64,000 nt of DNA from Hymenolepis diminuta (GCA_900708905.1 CAADRB010000031.1:784429-848428), one strand, 5' to 3'; counted from the first letter of the stretch, positions 59,301 through 61,202 are shown. Notes: generated from the sequence alone by a model not told the origin. Translations and numbers: made by a program.

Positions 59301-61202
59301 TGTGAATATTCTGACGACTTTCTTCCTGGTATGTTTTTGCTTATCAGCTGGAGAAATGACTAACTGCCCCTACTTTTGTACTTCTCGAGAGGCTACTTTT
59401 GAATGACTGGATAATCTCTAATCTCTTGAAATCATTGAGCTTTATCGTCCCTCGGGTGAAATTGGCTTTAGCAAAATTTAAAACCACAGCTGATAGAATA
59501 TTATAAGCAGTATTAATGAAAAAAGAAATATCAAACACGAACGTCTACTCCACTGGTGGATAGATGTGATAGTAAGCAGGTAGATTTGACAATAAGTGGA
59601 AGTTTGCTATCTTCATTTCAAAGTAAATTTATTCAATTTTCAATTTACTTATCTAAAATGATTATCTTTGTATTCATAAAAGGAGGCATTAACTTAAGAG
59701 GAAAATTAGTTTAAAAGTGGAAAAGTTCTATTTTTTGCATACTATAACAAATACAAGATCCGCCTGACCGCTTTACACAATTTCTCCGCAGAGTTTAAAA
59801 CCTTCACGAATATTTTCATTTCAGTATTCACCCAGTTAGTAAGCACTAACACAAGGAAGTATCGCTAAACTATACAATGACTTTAGATACATAAAAGATA
59901 AAGTAGCATACTATTTTTGAATTATGAACTTTTAAGTATCCCAATCGCATCATTTTTCTTTTACTTTTTACTGCCCTAAAATCAGGTATTGGACAATCTA
60001 CTAACTTGATTAATTAGAAAAAAGATGCAATACGGCGGGCTAGAGTGATTTGCTTAATGTGAATCTAACTTATTGACTTCAATGAATGCATGACAAGTGC
60101 CGACGATATCAAAGTCTGACAATCACTGATGTCACCAATCGAATTTCGGACATGGTGACAGTCCTGTATATTCTATGTTATCCAGGTCCTGGCTATTTGA
60201 AAAATTTCCTTTGAGAAACGGCCATCCGAGTTTGATTAACTACTTTCCTCCTCTGTTGTCAAGTTTAACCAATTTGACTGCCCTAACAGTTATAATCGGC
60301 AATAAAGACTAAAATGTGATCTATTCAATGTGTGTTCTCTCTACGTACTCTTTATGCGCAGATTCCAATACGTTACACGTTTTATAAATAGGCATGTGAT
60401 ACGAGGTGATCAAATTTTTCTTCACTGGTCATCGCCAATATCATCACCCAGCTCATCGGAACAGGGTGGGTCTCTGGGAATAAAGTCGTTATCACAGGCA
60501 GCACCTATTCATTAACAACAAAAGTCACACTTTCTCTAGCAGCCAGGTCCAATGCAAACAACTTTAAATGCAGTTAACCCACTTGTATGTGAAAGCTTGC
60601 CAAAATCGAGAAAATGGCTCAATTTTATTGCAGCGTCCATTGTGTTGGGAATATGCAAAATGGTTATCAACAAATATCACATCTTTAAATGGTGATTCAA
60701 ACGCCATTTTTTTAAATTTTATCTTTAATAGAGAACAAATAAGACCAGAGGGAATAGTTACAAGACAACTAATCACACCAATATTTTTAAACAAATAAAT
60801 ATGTTAGTAGAATAATGTCCATTTCCACTGATCTGTTATTTATGCTTCCCCTAGTATGATCAGCATATCAAATTAAATGGACTCATAAATTATGATAAAT
60901 CCTTGACTATTACAAAAAAGTATACGCTGATAATTTTACGCAAAAGATACTGCTTAAATGAAATAAAATAGTTATGTACCATGGCAGCAGTCCGAATTTC
61001 AAAGGTTGGCTTATTGCGTCGACGTCGATCCATTTCGACAGCGGCTCTCAACTCGATGAGGTAGATTGCGACAGATCTGGCGTCAATAGAGTCATTGGAA
61101 AGAAGATCCTCCGTTTCCAGAAGTCTAGCTACAGCAAATTCCTTTGTGATGAGATGAAATGCCATTCCCAAATTCTGCACTGGTGTTTTCTCCAATCGAC
61201 TT
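2056..61202 (-). CDS. DMD: Dystrophin (dystrophin/utrophin family), partial gene, interior exons W1-W49
   Basis: This gene spans nearly the whole window and continues beyond both ends. Dystrophin is a cytoskeletal rod that ties actin filaments to the membrane dystroglycan complex. What is seen: a CH2 C-terminal half, about 2,900 residues of spectrin-type coiled-coil repeats, a WW domain (WERC ... QWDHP) and the start of the EF-hand region (MVNCLTTLYCRLW). The order CH2-rod-WW-EF is diagnostic; beta-spectrin and plakin proteins lack WW-EF. The 47 constitutive exons add to 9,580 nt and keep one frame (about 3,193 codons) with every splice phase matching its neighbour. Local matches to vertebrate dystrophin include DLTAHLTKHE, the R23-like GTIGGDSESV and the WW-to-EF junction. 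An internal alternative first exon (W36) suggests short isoforms, as known for Drosophila and vertebrate dystrophins. The start codon, CH1, ZZ domain and C-terminus are outside the window. Confidence 0.95.
2343..3030 (-). other. Intron W48-W49 (0.69 kb)
   Basis: AT-rich; nothing recognised. Confidence 0.65.
3031..3167 (-). CDS. DMD: Dystrophin exon W48: second half of WW and EF-hand start
   Basis: 137 nt, phase 2 in, phase 1 out (TTCT then GTGAGT). NHATQETQWDHPAMIELLQK has the second WW tryptophan and the WDHP motif. IRFQAYRAAAKIRQLQLRL is the first EF-hand helix, matching VRFSAYRTAMKLRRLQKAL. This is among the most conserved parts of the protein. Confidence 0.97.
3168..3523 (-). other. Intron splitting the WW domain (0.36 kb)
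   Basis: Very AT-rich intron between the codons of the WW Asn residue; no other feature. Confidence 0.7.
3524..3584 (-). CDS. DMD: Dystrophin exon W47: first half of WW domain
   Basis: 61 nt, phase 1 in, phase 2 out (AAAAA then GTAAGC). YPWERCLLPAGNQVPYYK carries the first WW tryptophan and the YY pair. It matches GPWERAISPNKVPYYIN of vertebrate dystrophin with two extra residues in the first loop. With the EF/ZZ region the WW domain binds the PPxY tail of beta-dystroglycan. Confidence 0.97.
3585..4349 (-). other. Intron W46-W47 (0.77 kb)
   Basis: AT-rich; nothing recognised. Confidence 0.6.
4350..4576 (-). CDS. DMD: Dystrophin exon W46: hinge 4
   Basis: 227 nt, phase 2 in, phase 1 out (ACCG then GTATGA). 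After the end of the last rod helix (LERLRSLTNEEMNRSL), about 55 residues are Pro/Ser/Asn/Gly-rich (QPVPALQRSLRSPPQH, NAPGNDGTLIPRPKTP). This is the hinge just before the WW domain. It appears longer than vertebrate hinge 4 from last helix to WW. Confidence 0.92.
4577..6655 (-). other. Intron W45-W46 (2.1 kb)
   Basis: No exon recognised. A pyrimidine-rich, GC-richer plus-strand stretch at about 5.55-5.82 kb resembles decayed repeat DNA but I cannot name it. Confidence 0.55.
6656..6786 (-). CDS. DMD: Dystrophin exon W45: repeat R24-like helix B
   Basis: 131 nt, phase 0 in, phase 2 out (ATTAG then GTAAGT). The acceptor is TTTTATGCGTCTTAG. It begins MIWDACASVTHAIAGLDGQA and ends HVLISRLDGLKI, comparable to VGDLLIDSLQDHLEKVK of repeat 24. 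The initial Met is a normal internal residue. Confidence 0.9.
6787..7768 (-). other. Intron W44-W45 (1.0 kb)
   Basis: AT-rich; overlapping stop-free stretches on both strands at 6783-6965 are chance. Confidence 0.6.
7769..7882 (-). CDS. DMD: Dystrophin exon W44: repeat R24-like helix A
   Basis: 38 codons, phase 0 to 0; donor CCA then GTAATT. LTVFERVLDDAENELKAAQ parallels LERLQELQEATDELDLKLRQ. Separated from W43 by 72 nt. Confidence 0.92.
7955..8130 (-). CDS. DMD: Dystrophin exon W43: distal repeat helix C
   Basis: 176 nt, phase 1 in, phase 0 out (CAG then GTAAGA). An acidic stretch (DSDGSEYEPGKVDLDE), then IRRHLNYLDKHWGELNRSML and YRQQLDRAFQ, parallel to NTEWEKLNLHSADWQRKID of vertebrate dystrophin. 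Confidence 0.94.
8131..9919 (-). other. Intron W42-W43 (1.8 kb)
   Basis: AT-rich; no exon or repeat recognised. Confidence 0.6.
9920..10040 (-). CDS. DMD: Dystrophin exon W42: distal repeat helix B
   Basis: 121 nt, phase 0 in, phase 1 out (GAAG then GTATCC). EEEMRQHRFQIEEILDRGKM parallels helix B of repeat 23 (VHRAFKRELKTKEPVIM). It ends in NFNMESE. Confidence 0.92.
10199..10358 (-). CDS. DMD: Dystrophin exon W41: distal repeat (R23-like)
   Basis: 160 nt, phase 2 in, phase 0 out (TCG then GTAGGT). NWRLFLAQLRQINDWLAHQD and GTIGGDSESVSQL align with the start of dystrophin repeat 23 (LEELLVWLQLKDDE and APIGGDFPAVQKQ). This fixes the register of the distal rod. Confidence 0.95.
10359..11170 (-). 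other. Intron W40-W41 (0.8 kb)
   Basis: AT-rich, nothing recognised. Confidence 0.6.
11171..11247 (-). CDS. DMD: Dystrophin exon W40: hinge-like, basic
   Basis: 77 nt, phase 0 in, phase 2 out (TCAAG then GTAACC). It continues the insertion (NYRNNQISRSVEIRSRPYDS). The acceptor (TTTTTTGTGAAG) is preferred. A second in-frame AG 15 nt downstream would remove 5 residues. Confidence 0.85.
11648..11924 (-). CDS. DMD: Dystrophin exon W39: non-spectrin insertion (hinge-like)
   Basis: 277 nt, phase 2 in, phase 0 out (AAA then GTATGT). After a short charged helix start (LRESLEGTTQ) the sequence is Pro/Ser/Gly-rich and low in heptads (LIEIPVSPQSKRPESD, VTSQQPGTYSSGDPIRP, STMGHRGYGQK). It sits just before the R23-like repeat, a position without a comparable insertion in vertebrate dystrophin as far as I recall. 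Confidence 0.9.
11925..13385 (-). other. Intron W38-W39 (1.5 kb)
   Basis: AT-rich. A 92-codon plus-strand stop-free stretch near 12.16-12.44 kb has low-complexity composition and no homology I recognise. Confidence 0.55.
13386..13540 (-). CDS. DMD: Dystrophin exon W38: spectrin repeat helices B-C
   Basis: 155 nt, phase 0 in, phase 2 out (TCCGG then GTACGA). IIDRLPDGETKFTIHQNKCE, then FRADQEAIQMRWSQLVSG with the helix-C RW..L pattern. The split Gly codon is completed by W39. Confidence 0.93.
13541..14471 (-). other. Intron W37-W38 (0.93 kb)
   Basis: No exon recognised. A 64-codon minus-strand stop-free stretch at 13883-14077 has no homology I know. Confidence 0.55.
14472..14674 (-). CDS. DMD: Dystrophin exon W37: spectrin repeat helix C to helix A
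   Basis: 203 nt, phase 1 in, phase 0 out (CAG then GTATTC). EEVRQCWNETSAQVKARLDE is helix C with W and heptads. LERELDRWLSRAESNLADAI starts the next repeat (RWLSRAE is the classic helix-A motif). Shared by long and short isoforms. Confidence 0.95.
15692..16334 (-). CDS. DMD: Dystrophin exon W36: alternative first exon of a short isoform (unique N-terminus)
   Basis: 643 nt: an ATG at 16334, 214 codons, and a phase-1 end (GTAG then GTTCGT) that fits W37 exactly as W35 does. The product is not spectrin-like. It is Ser/Glu/Pro-rich and probably disordered (SSESEYESSSKSHSEE), with a basic phospho-site-like motif (RRASIPD) and a short helical start (SSYLTSSLIRVVGNIKRTV). Because it would interrupt a continuous spectrin helix between W35 and W37, I read it as a unique N-terminus spliced to W37, comparable to the Drosophila Dp186/Dp205 and vertebrate Dp260/Dp140 isoforms. 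Alternative reading: a 684-nt cassette exon using a weak acceptor at 16375, which also keeps phase 1-1. The donor GCA then GTAGGT looks slightly better but would shift the frame. Confidence 0.7.
16395..16470 (-). promoter_or_regulatory. Candidate internal promoter of short dystrophin isoform
   Basis: On the minus strand, an inverted CCAAT box (ATTGG, 16455-16459) is followed by a TATA-like AAATATAA (16430-16438). The ATG of exon W36 lies about 95 nt further downstream. There are also minus-strand ATGs at 16399 (immediately followed by a stop), 16383 and 16359. The arrangement suits an internal promoter, but the elements are short and could be chance in AT-rich DNA. Confidence 0.35.
17491..17550 (-). 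repeat. tRNA-like SINE repeat, family B
   Basis: The minus strand reads GCGACGGCGCACTGGTTAAC (A-box-like), then GGAGATCACGAGGTCGATGC (B-box-like). It is the best-preserved tRNA-like copy in the window. Confidence 0.55.
18201..18275 (-). repeat. tRNA-like SINE repeat, family B
   Basis: The minus strand starts CCAACTGGTGGCACAGTGAC (A-box-like) and ends AATCTCGATGCCCATCAG (B-box-like GATGCC). The order and spacing resemble a tRNA-derived SINE head. It shares the CGATGCCCATCAG end with the other copies. Confidence 0.5.
18910..19033 (-). CDS. DMD: Dystrophin exon W35: spectrin repeat helix B
   Basis: 124 nt, phase 0 in, phase 1 out (ATGG then GTGAGT). IELEARKPQLDKLTIETQRL matches the RKPQLDKL-type helix B of dystrophin repeats. 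The last helix (STDNKYADQLSAM) continues without a break into VEEVRQCWNE of W37, so direct W35-W37 splicing is the rod form. Confidence 0.93.
19034..20999 (-). other. Intron W34-W35 (2.0 kb)
   Basis: AT-rich, no exon recognised. Plus-strand stop-free stretches of 62 and 95 codons near 20.2-20.8 kb lack any supporting feature. Confidence 0.55.
21000..21068 (-). CDS. DMD: Dystrophin exon W34: 69-nt small exon
   Basis: 23 codons, phase 0 to 0, between a strong acceptor (TTTTTCCGCGTTTCAG) and donor CAG then GTTTGT. The peptide (SGDDSYAFRSLYPPVIQIQ) has a Pro-Pro and is a loop rather than a helix. It joins W33 and W35 in frame and could be optional. Confidence 0.75.
21069..23105 (-). other. Intron W33-W34 (2.0 kb)
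   Basis: AT-rich; nothing recognised on either strand. Confidence 0.6.
23106..23279 (-). CDS. DMD: Dystrophin exon W33: spectrin repeat helix A
   Basis: 58 codons, phase 0 to 0. The preferred acceptor (TCACCTTCAACCTCAAG) has a strong pyrimidine tract. A second in-frame AG 12 nt inside (CACTGCAG) would give a product 4 residues shorter. DLEASIRKLAFWLDNVSVYL is a repeat start. Confidence 0.9.
23357..23590 (-). CDS. DMD: Dystrophin exon W32: spectrin repeat
   Basis: 78 codons, phase 0 to 0, no internal start codon. LRAVEQAFDNYISDIRSPLQ, a loop (SPQHNYVIPEINPE), then VVSSIEKSLDEWRTVCQLLR with the conserved W. Acceptor GTACGAATCAG, donor ATT then GTGAGT. Confidence 0.92.
23591..26454 (-). other. 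Intron W31-W32 (2.9 kb)
   Basis: AT-rich; several stop-free stretches of 60-96 codons on both strands lack homology and splice context, and I read them as chance. No repeat recognised with confidence. Confidence 0.55.
26455..26811 (-). CDS. DMD: Dystrophin exon W31: spectrin repeats
   Basis: 119 codons, phase 0 to 0; acceptor TAACCGTAG, donor TTG then GTGAGC. LDSALKTHEKRSAQLCTTSE, then MIDRRRTRLSDWLSTCSAIE (helix-A W of a new repeat), then VWIATIRKRLEKSSSN. The plus-strand stop-free stretch over the same bases is a shadow. Confidence 0.93.
26812..29801 (-). other. Intron W30-W31 (3.0 kb)
   Basis: No supported exon. It contains a perfect 10-bp hairpin (28863-28891), a GC-richer patch with a 70-codon plus-strand stop-free stretch (about 28.99-29.20 kb) and another GC-richer patch near 27.64-27.70 kb. 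I cannot assign these patches; they could be decayed transposon sequence. Confidence 0.5.
28863..28891. repeat. Perfect 10-bp inverted repeat (hairpin)
   Basis: ATCGGTTTTT and its exact reverse complement AAAAACCGAT are separated by a 9-base A/T loop. It lies deep in an intron; no function can be inferred. Confidence 0.8.
29802..30039 (-). CDS. DMD: Dystrophin exon W30: spectrin repeat with Pro/Gly-rich loop
   Basis: 238 nt, phase 2 in, phase 0 out (TCG then GTGAGT). FEACLNRLNEELTWLQQSN is helix A. The middle (YIPVVDIPSNYISKLDSG, then LPSGVAGPIRL) is not coiled-coil. CSNWVKDKSNELS begins the last helix. Confidence 0.9.
30109..30473 (-). CDS. DMD: Dystrophin exon W29: spectrin repeat with loop insertion
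   Basis: 365 nt, phase 0 in, phase 2 out (ACCTT then GTAAGC). LCSSVLTLQRLGSKIVWKAQ, a loop with FDKRFSNRPLRMKH, then VNETFDALVEDLKQLSKMHN. The acidic tail (PKSDSLSDTDGIQE) looks disordered. Confidence 0.9.
30545..30686 (-). CDS. DMD: Dystrophin exon W28: spectrin repeat helix
   Basis: 142 nt, phase 2 in, phase 0 out (AGA then GTAAGT). The split codon joins W27 to give RPYWQEYASLWQSFMNEAI, a Trp-rich helix C. The end (NEDRGSSDVNAGTAR) is loop-like. Confidence 0.92.
30758..30978 (-). CDS. DMD: Dystrophin exon W27: spectrin repeat
   Basis: 221 nt, phase 0 in, phase 2 out (CGACC then GTAAGT). The acceptor is CTGATTTCTTTAAG. LDQYFTLAQEVASKASNILN, an acidic loop (ESESNDENNGSENE), then TNWLEAVLETQKGRL with the conserved W. 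Confidence 0.92.
31049..31333 (-). CDS. DMD: Dystrophin exon W26: spectrin repeat
   Basis: 95 codons, phase 0 to 0, without an internal start codon. YITRLEDSYNWCLNQDRARL is a helix-A-like segment with Trp. LTPFRECLQQFVTQLNEIQD is a second helix. Donor CAG then GTAAGA. Confidence 0.92.
31334..32283 (-). other. Intron W25-W26 (0.95 kb)
   Basis: AT-rich; no exon or repeat recognised. It is the one long intron inside the compact exon cluster. Confidence 0.6.
32284..32388 (-). CDS. DMD: Dystrophin exon W25: spectrin repeat
   Basis: 35 codons, phase 0 to 0; acceptor CGTCCTGTAG, donor GAG then GTGAAT. WTDSKNNLAWQLEEINQLSN and LKEAQEAFSNYE are heptad-patterned. It is the same length as W24. Confidence 0.9.
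32469..32573 (-). CDS. DMD: Dystrophin exon W24: spectrin repeat
   Basis: 35 codons, phase 0 to 0. LQSHYLESRLNDLLKGSR then HPEDRKIVLKVQ; donor CAG then GTTAGT. Confidence 0.9.
32574..33001 (-). other. Intron W23-W24 (0.43 kb)
   Basis: AT-rich, nothing recognised. Confidence 0.6.
33002..33025 (-). CDS. DMD: Dystrophin exon W23: 24-nt microexon
   Basis: Eight codons (VFLHFYDE), phase 0 to 0, between acceptor AATCATTTAG and donor GAG then GTAAGG. It can be included or skipped without a frame change. The short 62-nt intron to W22 and the clear sites support it. Confidence 0.7.
33088..33324 (-). CDS. DMD: Dystrophin exon W22: spectrin repeat
   Basis: 79 codons, phase 0 to 0. ENLLSVLYTRSNQLTAEIVA and LLTTIAKSEKKIE are helical. 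Introns on both sides are 62-70 nt. Confidence 0.92.
33395..33874 (-). CDS. DMD: Dystrophin exon W21: rod segment, longest constitutive exon
   Basis: 160 codons, phase 0 to 0; acceptor CATTCTAG, donor TTG then GTAAGA. Helices include RRFREGLEELQPYADQY and LQRVLNELGGVLGRED, plus an Arg/Ala-rich helix (VRRIIDKAFAARNAFRVQ). The Ser/Thr/Glu-rich end (SNESSVTEATEIPLATKT) is probably a loop. An internal ATG near 33.79 kb is not a start; the open frame continues upstream to the acceptor. Confidence 0.93.
33949..34281 (-). CDS. DMD: Dystrophin exon W20: spectrin repeat
   Basis: 111 codons, phase 0 to 0; acceptor TTTTTATGTTACAG, donor CAT then GTAAGT. Heptad helices include VERIRDTQDLIDNLQR and LRNALDELLNELKDLFEKN. 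It opens the compact exon cluster that extends down to 29.8 kb. Confidence 0.93.
34282..35800 (-). other. Intron W19-W20 (1.5 kb)
   Basis: AT-rich. Contains a tRNA-like repeat at about 35181-35255; no exon seen. Confidence 0.6.
35181..35255 (-). repeat. tRNA-like SINE repeat, family B
   Basis: The minus strand reads CAGAGATCACAGATTCGATG followed by CCCACC. It is comparable to the copies at 17.5 kb (GGAGATCACGAGGTCGATGC) and 18.2 kb. A TGACTGGTTTGAGG segment upstream resembles an A box. Confidence 0.45.
35801..36097 (-). CDS. DMD: Dystrophin exon W19: spectrin repeat
   Basis: 99 codons, phase 0 to 0; donor CAG then GTACGG. IRRLDELKKLKQRTEDTQNR, then LDSYDVWLRDTTKNIQKKM (helix-A W), then a second helix (YSQITEIDETVASIRNE). 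Confidence 0.93.
36098..37280 (-). other. Intron W18-W19 (1.2 kb)
   Basis: AT-rich. It contains a partial SINE-like family A patch (about 36.74-36.80 kb) and overlapping plus/minus stop-free stretches near 36.45-36.73 kb that look like chance. Confidence 0.55.
37281..37433 (-). CDS. DMD: Dystrophin exon W18: spectrin repeat
   Basis: 51 codons, phase 0 to 0. DDFARLKKIVELLSSEK and SEFETYAASVASALKQ are heptad-patterned helices; donor CAA then GTATGT. Confidence 0.92.
37434..37997 (-). other. Intron W17-W18, GC-AG type, with repeat fragment
   Basis: 564 nt, donor GCAAGT and acceptor TATTTTCAG. It contains a tRNA-like repeat patch at about 37811-37860. Confidence 0.7.
37811..37860 (-). repeat. 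tRNA-like SINE repeat, family B, partial copy
   Basis: The minus strand reads GGGAGAACGATTCGAATGCC followed by CATCAG. GATTCGAATGCC resembles a tRNA B box and the CATCAG tail is shared with the copies at 17.5 and 18.2 kb. Confidence 0.45.
37998..38104 (-). CDS. DMD: Dystrophin exon W17: spectrin repeat helix A, GC donor
   Basis: 107 nt, phase 1 in, phase 0 out. SYEKHWLERVDSMLKKSKKQ is a helix with the conserved W. The exon ends ATA ACG followed by GCAAGT, a GC-AG intron donor. The nearby GT (GTTACC) would end in phase 1 and break the frame into W18, so GC is preferred. Confidence 0.88.
38105..38890 (-). other. Intron W16-W17 (0.8 kb)
   Basis: AT-rich; no gene recognised. Confidence 0.6.
38891..39089 (-). 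CDS. DMD: Dystrophin exon W16: spectrin repeat
   Basis: 199 nt, phase 0 in, phase 1 out (AACT then GTATGT). The 55-nt intron separating it from W15 is the shortest in the window. Segments include QFRKEIDVKRPMIEAM and HFADLESEYAAGQERLKSA. Confidence 0.92.
39145..39507 (-). CDS. DMD: Dystrophin exon W15: spectrin repeats
   Basis: 121 codons, phase 0 to 0. LKNRLQELNQTWNRVKELT is helix C of the repeat begun in W14. After an acidic/Ser-rich loop (EEEKSEEQPSDSVTSY), the segment MIDMEELQKWISKAKHRFAK starts the next repeat. Confidence 0.93.
39621..39836 (-). CDS. DMD: Dystrophin exon W14: spectrin repeat
   Basis: 72 codons, phase 0 to 0; donor GAG then GTGGGT. NQIERFEKLMSDMFEYLDSV starts a repeat and MQPTLSHLDGIVKELQGFFD is its second helix. 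Confidence 0.92.
39837..41283 (-). other. Intron W13-W14 (1.4 kb)
   Basis: AT-rich; nothing else recognised. A weak tRNA-like patch near 40.65 kb is not convincing. Confidence 0.55.
41284..41298 (-). CDS. DMD: Dystrophin exon W13: 15-nt microexon
   Basis: A five-codon exon (PITEE) between acceptor GTTTTATTGTAG and donor GAG then GTGAGC, phase 0 to 0. Including or skipping it keeps the frame, so it may be alternatively spliced. The support is the pair of strong splice sites at exactly 15 nt and the conserved phase. W12 can also join W14 directly. Confidence 0.65.
41580..41747 (-). CDS. DMD: Dystrophin exon W12: spectrin repeat
   Basis: 56 codons, phase 0 to 0; acceptor CATTTTAG, donor ATT then GTAAGT. 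SELRGKWQEVRELISERVPI is a helix with the usual W and heptad leucines. Confidence 0.92.
41748..43067 (-). other. Intron W11-W12 (1.3 kb)
   Basis: No supported gene; a 64-codon plus-strand stretch near 41.77 kb looks like chance. Confidence 0.6.
43068..43186 (-). CDS. DMD: Dystrophin exon W11: spectrin repeat helix A
   Basis: 119 nt, phase 1 in, phase 0 out (ACT then GTAAGT). DSVKTFKQWLEEARTEATRQ carries the helix-A W pattern of a new repeat. Confidence 0.9.
43187..44502 (-). other. Intron W10-W11 (1.3 kb)
   Basis: No gene or repeat recognised; AT-rich. Confidence 0.6.
44503..44682 (-). CDS. DMD: Dystrophin exon W10: spectrin repeat helix C
   Basis: 180 nt, phase 1 to 1; donor AAAA then GTAAGA. 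ENVEELDQLFEDIEERWAML contains the helix-C tryptophan. The tail (VPSEVKQVQQPLAEKA) is loop-like. The intron to W9 is 74 nt. Confidence 0.92.
44757..45035 (-). CDS. DMD: Dystrophin exon W9: spectrin repeat
   Basis: 279 nt, phase 1 to 1. It encodes a repeat start (FESKAEKILNWLDSRIESLE), a Glu/Gln-rich loop (NEEQPEILNQENSQQ) and a second helix (LVNTLGERYRKDLSQ). The Trp in the NWLDS segment is the conserved helix-A tryptophan of spectrin repeats. Confidence 0.92.
45036..46036 (-). other. Intron W8-W9 (1.0 kb)
   Basis: AT-rich; no gene, repeat or exon recognised. Confidence 0.6.
46037..46130 (-). CDS. DMD: Dystrophin exon W8: linker
   Basis: 94 nt, phase 0 in, phase 1 out (TCAG then GTAAAG). It encodes a polar, Ser/Asp-rich, proline-containing linker (RDESGSSDGTKRAAD, then NTVPEKRF), not a spectrin helix, and continues the hinge started in W7. 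Confidence 0.88.
46131..46983 (-). other. Intron W7-W8 (0.85 kb)
   Basis: Holds the G-run tract at 46806-46828 and a second short G-rich patch on the plus strand near 46.92 kb. Otherwise AT-rich with no exon seen. Confidence 0.6.
46806..46828 (-). other. Candidate intronic G-quadruplex tract
   Basis: On the gene's sense strand this reads as four or more G runs of 3-6 bases separated by single A bases. It starts about 155 nt after the donor of exon W7. The pattern fits the simple G3+N1-7 quadruplex rule; any effect on splicing is inference. Confidence 0.6.
46984..47238 (-). CDS. DMD: Dystrophin exon W7: spectrin repeat helix C and hinge
   Basis: 85 codons, phase 0 to 0; acceptor CTGCTCAACAG, donor CAG then GTTTGT. 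SRYETRWAQLLASLDRR and RVDTLVSRWSQLTEP carry the RW..L pattern typical of spectrin-repeat helices. The last 30 residues (DLDDNSDHPQDPNPRIFF) are polar and hinge-like, roughly where vertebrate dystrophin has hinge 2. Confidence 0.92.
47239..51284 (-). other. Intron W6-W7 (4.0 kb, longest complete intron)
   Basis: AT-rich and without a supported exon. It includes a SINE-like repeat at about 48.44-48.61 kb. I checked both strands by eye for bounded coding blocks and found none. Confidence 0.6.
48436..48615 (+). repeat. SINE-like repeat, family A
   Basis: Begins near CTGCTAATTTTAAAATGTCT and ends AATATCGTGGACATAGATCC ... CTCTGGGATCAAAT. The order of blocks matches the copies at 51.73 and 62.73 kb. 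The final GGGATCAAAT resembles a B box. Confidence 0.45.
51285..51332 (-). CDS. DMD: Dystrophin exon W6: 48-nt small exon
   Basis: 16 codons, phase 0 to 0, between acceptor GATTACTTTCCAG and donor GAG then GTAAGT. The peptide (SIGLSLQSIWDLKQFE) reads as a helical stretch that joins W5 and W7 without a frame break. It is isolated by introns of 3.1 and 4.0 kb. Both splice sites are strong; no homologue at this resolution is known to me. Confidence 0.8.
51728..51950 (+). repeat. SINE-like repeat, family A
   Basis: Starts with AAAATTTTAACTGTCTCACC, contains TTGCCTTC and ends with CATCGTGGACAAGCA ... CAATCCAGAGGACGATTC. The same blocks occur in the same order at 62.73-62.94 kb, and more diverged at 48.44-48.61 kb. 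Confidence 0.5.
53360..53430 (+). repeat. SINE-like repeat, family A, partial copy
   Basis: Contains AAGCTCTGAATGTTG and CACCCAGAAACCTAGGTATC. These are shared with the copies at 48.54-48.61 kb (CACCCAGTAACTCTGGGATC) and about 36.74-36.80 kb. The GGTATC/GGGATC-AAAT end resembles a degenerate tRNA B box. Confidence 0.45.
54378..54398. repeat. TA microsatellite
   Basis: An AT dinucleotide run of about 10 units lies just downstream (in transcript sense) of exon W5, starting about 55 nt after its donor. Confidence 0.9.
54453..54912 (-). CDS. DMD: Dystrophin exon W5: spectrin repeats 2-3 boundary
   Basis: One leading base completes the Lys codon split with W4, followed by 153 codons ending in phase 0 (GTT then GTAAGA). 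LATQWTRLVEWVHTHYARLQ and WRHFQEEADVLEEWLDQLE parallel the dystrophin segments WANICRWTEDRW and LTEEQCLFSAWLSEKED. A highly charged helix (EVERRKTKEMEQKMRRN) follows. The intron to W4 is only 73 nt. Plus-strand stop-free stretches over the same DNA are shadows of this exon. Confidence 0.93.
54986..55329 (-). CDS. DMD: Dystrophin exon W4: spectrin repeat 1 core
   Basis: 344 nt, phase 0 in, phase 2 out; the donor is GAAAA then GTATGT. It begins DLTAHLTKHEPYVRR, directly comparable to DLTAHQGRVG in vertebrate dystrophin. It later contains the helix-C signature LNFLHNRWTNLNRAAE (compare LLNSRWECLRVASM) and enters the next repeat at ALLRAVEIQLAKLEWEK. This is the clearest local match that fixes the register of the N-terminal rod. 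Confidence 0.95.
55330..57255 (-). other. Intron W3-W4 (1.9 kb) with retroelement remnant
   Basis: Contains a decayed plus-strand gag-like fragment at about 55996-56295 (annotated separately). It is followed by an unusually GC-rich, pyrimidine-rich plus-strand stretch (about 56.4-57.0 kb) that may be more of the same insertion. No host exon is seen. Confidence 0.6.
55996..56295 (+). mobile_element. Decayed LTR-retrotransposon gag fragment
   Basis: A plus-strand stop-free stretch of about 100 codons inside a dystrophin intron, opposite to the host gene. The core (SLIPVVVEFVHDVLGKPS, then YNELKFAILERM, then IIPSQILLQR) follows the pattern of Ty3/gypsy-type gag capsid proteins of invertebrates, where a ...NPP..PY..LK.AI.ER... 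block is followed by a ...PSQ.L... block. There is no recognisable start codon, nucleocapsid, polymerase or LTR, and the match stops at an early TAA. This is a broken remnant. The call rests on pattern memory, not a search. Confidence 0.5.
57256..57696 (-). CDS. DMD: Dystrophin exon W3: hinge 1 and start of spectrin repeat 1
   Basis: 147 codons, phase 0 to 0. The acceptor is TTTTGTTTTAG and the donor is GAG then GTAAGG. The first 50 or so residues are Ser/Thr/Asp-rich and probably disordered (TTSSRSSSPTASELTF), matching the position of hinge 1. Then helix A of repeat 1 begins: KVERSLAWILSIEERL parallels the dystrophin segment ALEEVLSWLLSAEDTL. An acidic loop follows and the exon ends at RFNTHE, matching QFHTHE of vertebrate dystrophin. 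Confidence 0.92.
58549..58564. repeat. TA microsatellite
   Basis: TA dinucleotide run of eight units inside the W1-W3 intron. Confidence 0.85.
60426..60504 (-). CDS. Possible dystrophin exon W2 (uncertain, hinge 1)
   Basis: A GC-richer 79-base block bounded by an acceptor (TTAATGAATAG) and a donor (CCA then GTGAAG). In one frame it reads as a typical acidic linker (ACDNDFIPRDPPCSDELGDD), but that frame does not fit the phase-0 end of W1 and phase-0 start of W3. A shorter version, 60448-60504 (57 nt, donor TGG then GTGATG), keeps phase 0 but gives an unremarkable peptide. It may be an alternative or terminal exon, because the acidic frame meets TGA right after the block, or not an exon at all. 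It is left out of the codon count for the main chain. Confidence 0.3.
60980..61202 (-). CDS. DMD: Dystrophin exon W1: C-terminal half of CH2 actin-binding domain
   Basis: 74 codons plus one leading base that completes a codon from the upstream exon. The residues SRLEKTPVQNLGMAFHL, LLETEDL and ARSVAIYLIELRAAVE align with the dystrophin CH2 segment around QRLEHAFNIA, LLDPEDV and KSILMYITSLF. CH2 is part of the N-terminal actin-binding domain. It is followed by a basic tail (MDRRRRNKPTF). The acceptor is CTACAG before AAGTCG and the donor is ATG then GTACAT, ending in phase 0. Confidence 0.88.
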
